Shown one piece after another: positions 6,833 to 7,799 of a stretch of 7,799 nt of DNA. The DNA lies in the NCBI GenBank assembly GCA_030648225.1, contig JAUSIA010000287.1, forward strand, positions 1-7,799, read 5' to 3'. This DNA comes from Ignavibacteria bacterium. GTDB taxonomy: Bacteria > Bacteroidota > Ignavibacteria > Ignavibacteriales > Ignavibacteriaceae. The translations under genes were made by a program, and so were the position numbers. The notes beneath the pieces are model-generated. The model was given only the letters and a program-made list of their open reading frames with translations, did not search any database and was not told where the DNA came from. Every line of letters begins with the position of its first letter. Position 1 is the stretch's first letter.

Positions 6833-7684
6833 ATGAAATACTTCTTTATAATAATCACCCCTCTTATCATCTCAGTTAATTTAACACAAGCACAAATTCA
6901 AACTGAATTAAACTTTCCTACTGAGACGGGTTTAATAAATAATCTTAAAAATGATGGGCTCTCCTTTTATAATACATCAATTGGTCTTCTTGAAAGTCCT
7001 TTTCATTTTGATGAGGAGGATTTTATTCTAACTGGAATTATTGCCGGAGCTACAGCTTTTTCATTTACATTTGATAACCCCGTTCGTAATAACATTGGTA
7101 AGATTCAAAGTTCATCTTTAGACAGAGTAGCAAGTTTTGGAGAAAAATTTGGAAACGGAGGATATGTAGCGGGGTTGAGCGGTATATTATATCTTGGTGG
7201 TCATATTTTTCAGGAAGAAGAATTGAGAAAAACCGGACTAATGCTTGCTGAAGCAATATTTCTTAATGGTGTTGTTACCGAGGGATTAAAAATAATTACG
7301 GGAAGAAGCAGACCATTTAGAAACGAAGGAAACCATGAAATTGATTTCTTTGAAATGGAATTTGAAGATGGAGAAAACTCGCTTCCTTCCGGCCATACAT
7401 CAACTGCTTTTGCGGTTGCAACAGTTCTTTCTGAAAGAATAGATAATCTTTATGCTTCTATTAGTCTTTATTCACTTGCCGGATTAACTGCTTTCGAGAG
7501 AATTTATAATGATAAACATTGGCTCTCGGATACGATTTTAGGCGCAGCACTCGGAACTGTTATTGGTTTAAAAGTTGTGAAACTTAATTCTAAAACTGAT
7601 AATCATGATTCCTCTATTGATATGAATATAACACCAGTTGTAAATTCGAATGGATATGGTGTGGGAGTTGTTTTGCATTTTTAA
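6833..7684 (+). CDS. PAP2-family phosphatase with signal peptide
   Basis: The 283-residue protein begins with a Sec signal peptide (hydrophobic residues 3-16, probable cleavage TQA-Q at 20/21). The catalytic part has the three type 2 phosphatidic acid phosphatase motifs: K153-x6-R160-P161 (KIITGRSRP), PSGH at 185-188, and R223-x5-H229-x3-D233 (ERIYNDKHWLSD). The position before R223 is Glu where Ser is usual. The conserved His residues support an acid-phosphatase reaction through a phospho-His intermediate on lipid phosphates, undecaprenyl pyrophosphate or other phosphate esters; the true substrate is unknown. Hydrophobic segments at about 64-80, 110-124, 136-152, 190-200 and 205-220, with one at 234-248, suggest membrane insertion with the active site outside the cytoplasm. 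The C-terminus ends GYGVGVVLHF, strand-like with a final Phe. The ATG at 6833 has no Shine-Dalgarno site. It follows the decayed envelope gene by 112 bases and precedes another exported protein by 39. Confidence 0.92.
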   Translation: MKYFFIIITPLIISVNLTQAQIQTELNFPTETGLINNLKNDGLSFYNTSIGLLESPFHFDEEDFILTGIIAGATAFSFTFDNPVRNNIGKIQSSSLDRVASFGEKFGNGGYVAGLSGILYLGGHIFQEEELRKTGLMLAEAIFLNGVVTEGLKIITGRSRPFRNEGNHEIDFFEMEFEDGENSLPSGHTSTAFAVATVLSERIDNLYASISLYSLAGLTAFERIYNDKHWLSDTILGAALGTVIGLKVVKLNSKTDNHDSSIDMNITPVVNSNGYGVGVVLHF

Positions 7685-7723
7685 AATGATATAAACTAAA
7701 ACAAAATACAAGGGAGAGTGTAA

Positions 7724-7799
7724 ATGAAAACATCAATGCTGTCCCTGATCATTACTTTACTTTTCTTAAACTCATATCCATCCAAAGCTCAGAATAACC
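7724..7799 (+). CDS. Start of a secreted protein (signal peptide only)
   Basis: Twenty-five codons are visible before the window ends. They read MKTSMLSLIITLLFLNSYPSKAQNN: a short basic N-terminus, a hydrophobic core of about 11 residues and a likely cleavage at KA-Q. A good Shine-Dalgarno-like AGGGAG lies at 7711-7716, seven bases before the ATG. The gene starts 39 bases after the PAP2 stop on the same strand, so the two may be co-transcribed. Nothing can be said about the mature protein. Confidence 0.7.
   Translation, partial: MKTSMLSLIITLLFLNSYPSKAQNN

Overview
The window is AT-rich (by eye about one third G+C) and reads as chromosome of a member of the Bacteroidota/Chlorobiota/Ignavibacteriota superphylum, with Ignavibacteria my preferred guess. 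The clues are A-rich start contexts without Shine-Dalgarno sequences for most genes, a TAnnTTTG-type -7 box upstream of gltX, a bacterial glnS, three Sec signal peptides that all run into Ala-Gln, and simple or palindromic repeats in several intergenic gaps. This placement is inference; no 16S or ribosomal protein marker is present.

Layout, all genes on the + strand. Positions 1-365 hold the 3' end of a response-regulator receiver domain. Then come two translation genes: gltX (446-1921, glutamyl-tRNA synthetase) and glnS (2150-3847, glutaminyl-tRNA synthetase). They are separated by a 228-base gap with nested inverted repeats built on a CATCCCTnnAGGGAT-like palindrome. A 388-base gap follows glnS. 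Most of it is a foldback element whose ends are octamer tandem arrays in opposite orientations; its last 140 bases are AT-rich leader with no site I can name. Next are a five-repeat TPR protein (4236-4871) and a small two-helix membrane protein (4922-5185), whose stop codon runs directly into a heptamer tandem repeat. A tRNA-Leu(CAA) gene lies at 5343-5428. Positions 5429-5627 are AT-rich with no gene or clear signal.

The last third encodes envelope proteins. A secreted-protein gene at 5628-6720 is wrecked by three frameshifts and one in-frame stop. It is followed by an intact, exported PAP2-type phosphatase (6833-7684) and by the signal peptide of another secreted protein (7724 to the window edge), which may share the PAP2 transcript.

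How the genes relate: gltX, glnS and tRNA-Leu serve translation, and having both GluRS and GlnRS suggests direct charging of tRNA-Gln. The TPR/membrane-protein pair may be one transcription unit. The pseudogene and the PAP2 gene were probably neighbouring envelope functions. I see no defence system, CRISPR array, intact mobile element or metabolic cluster, and no convincing new multi-gene system. The features most worth a second look are the decayed gene and the repeat elements.
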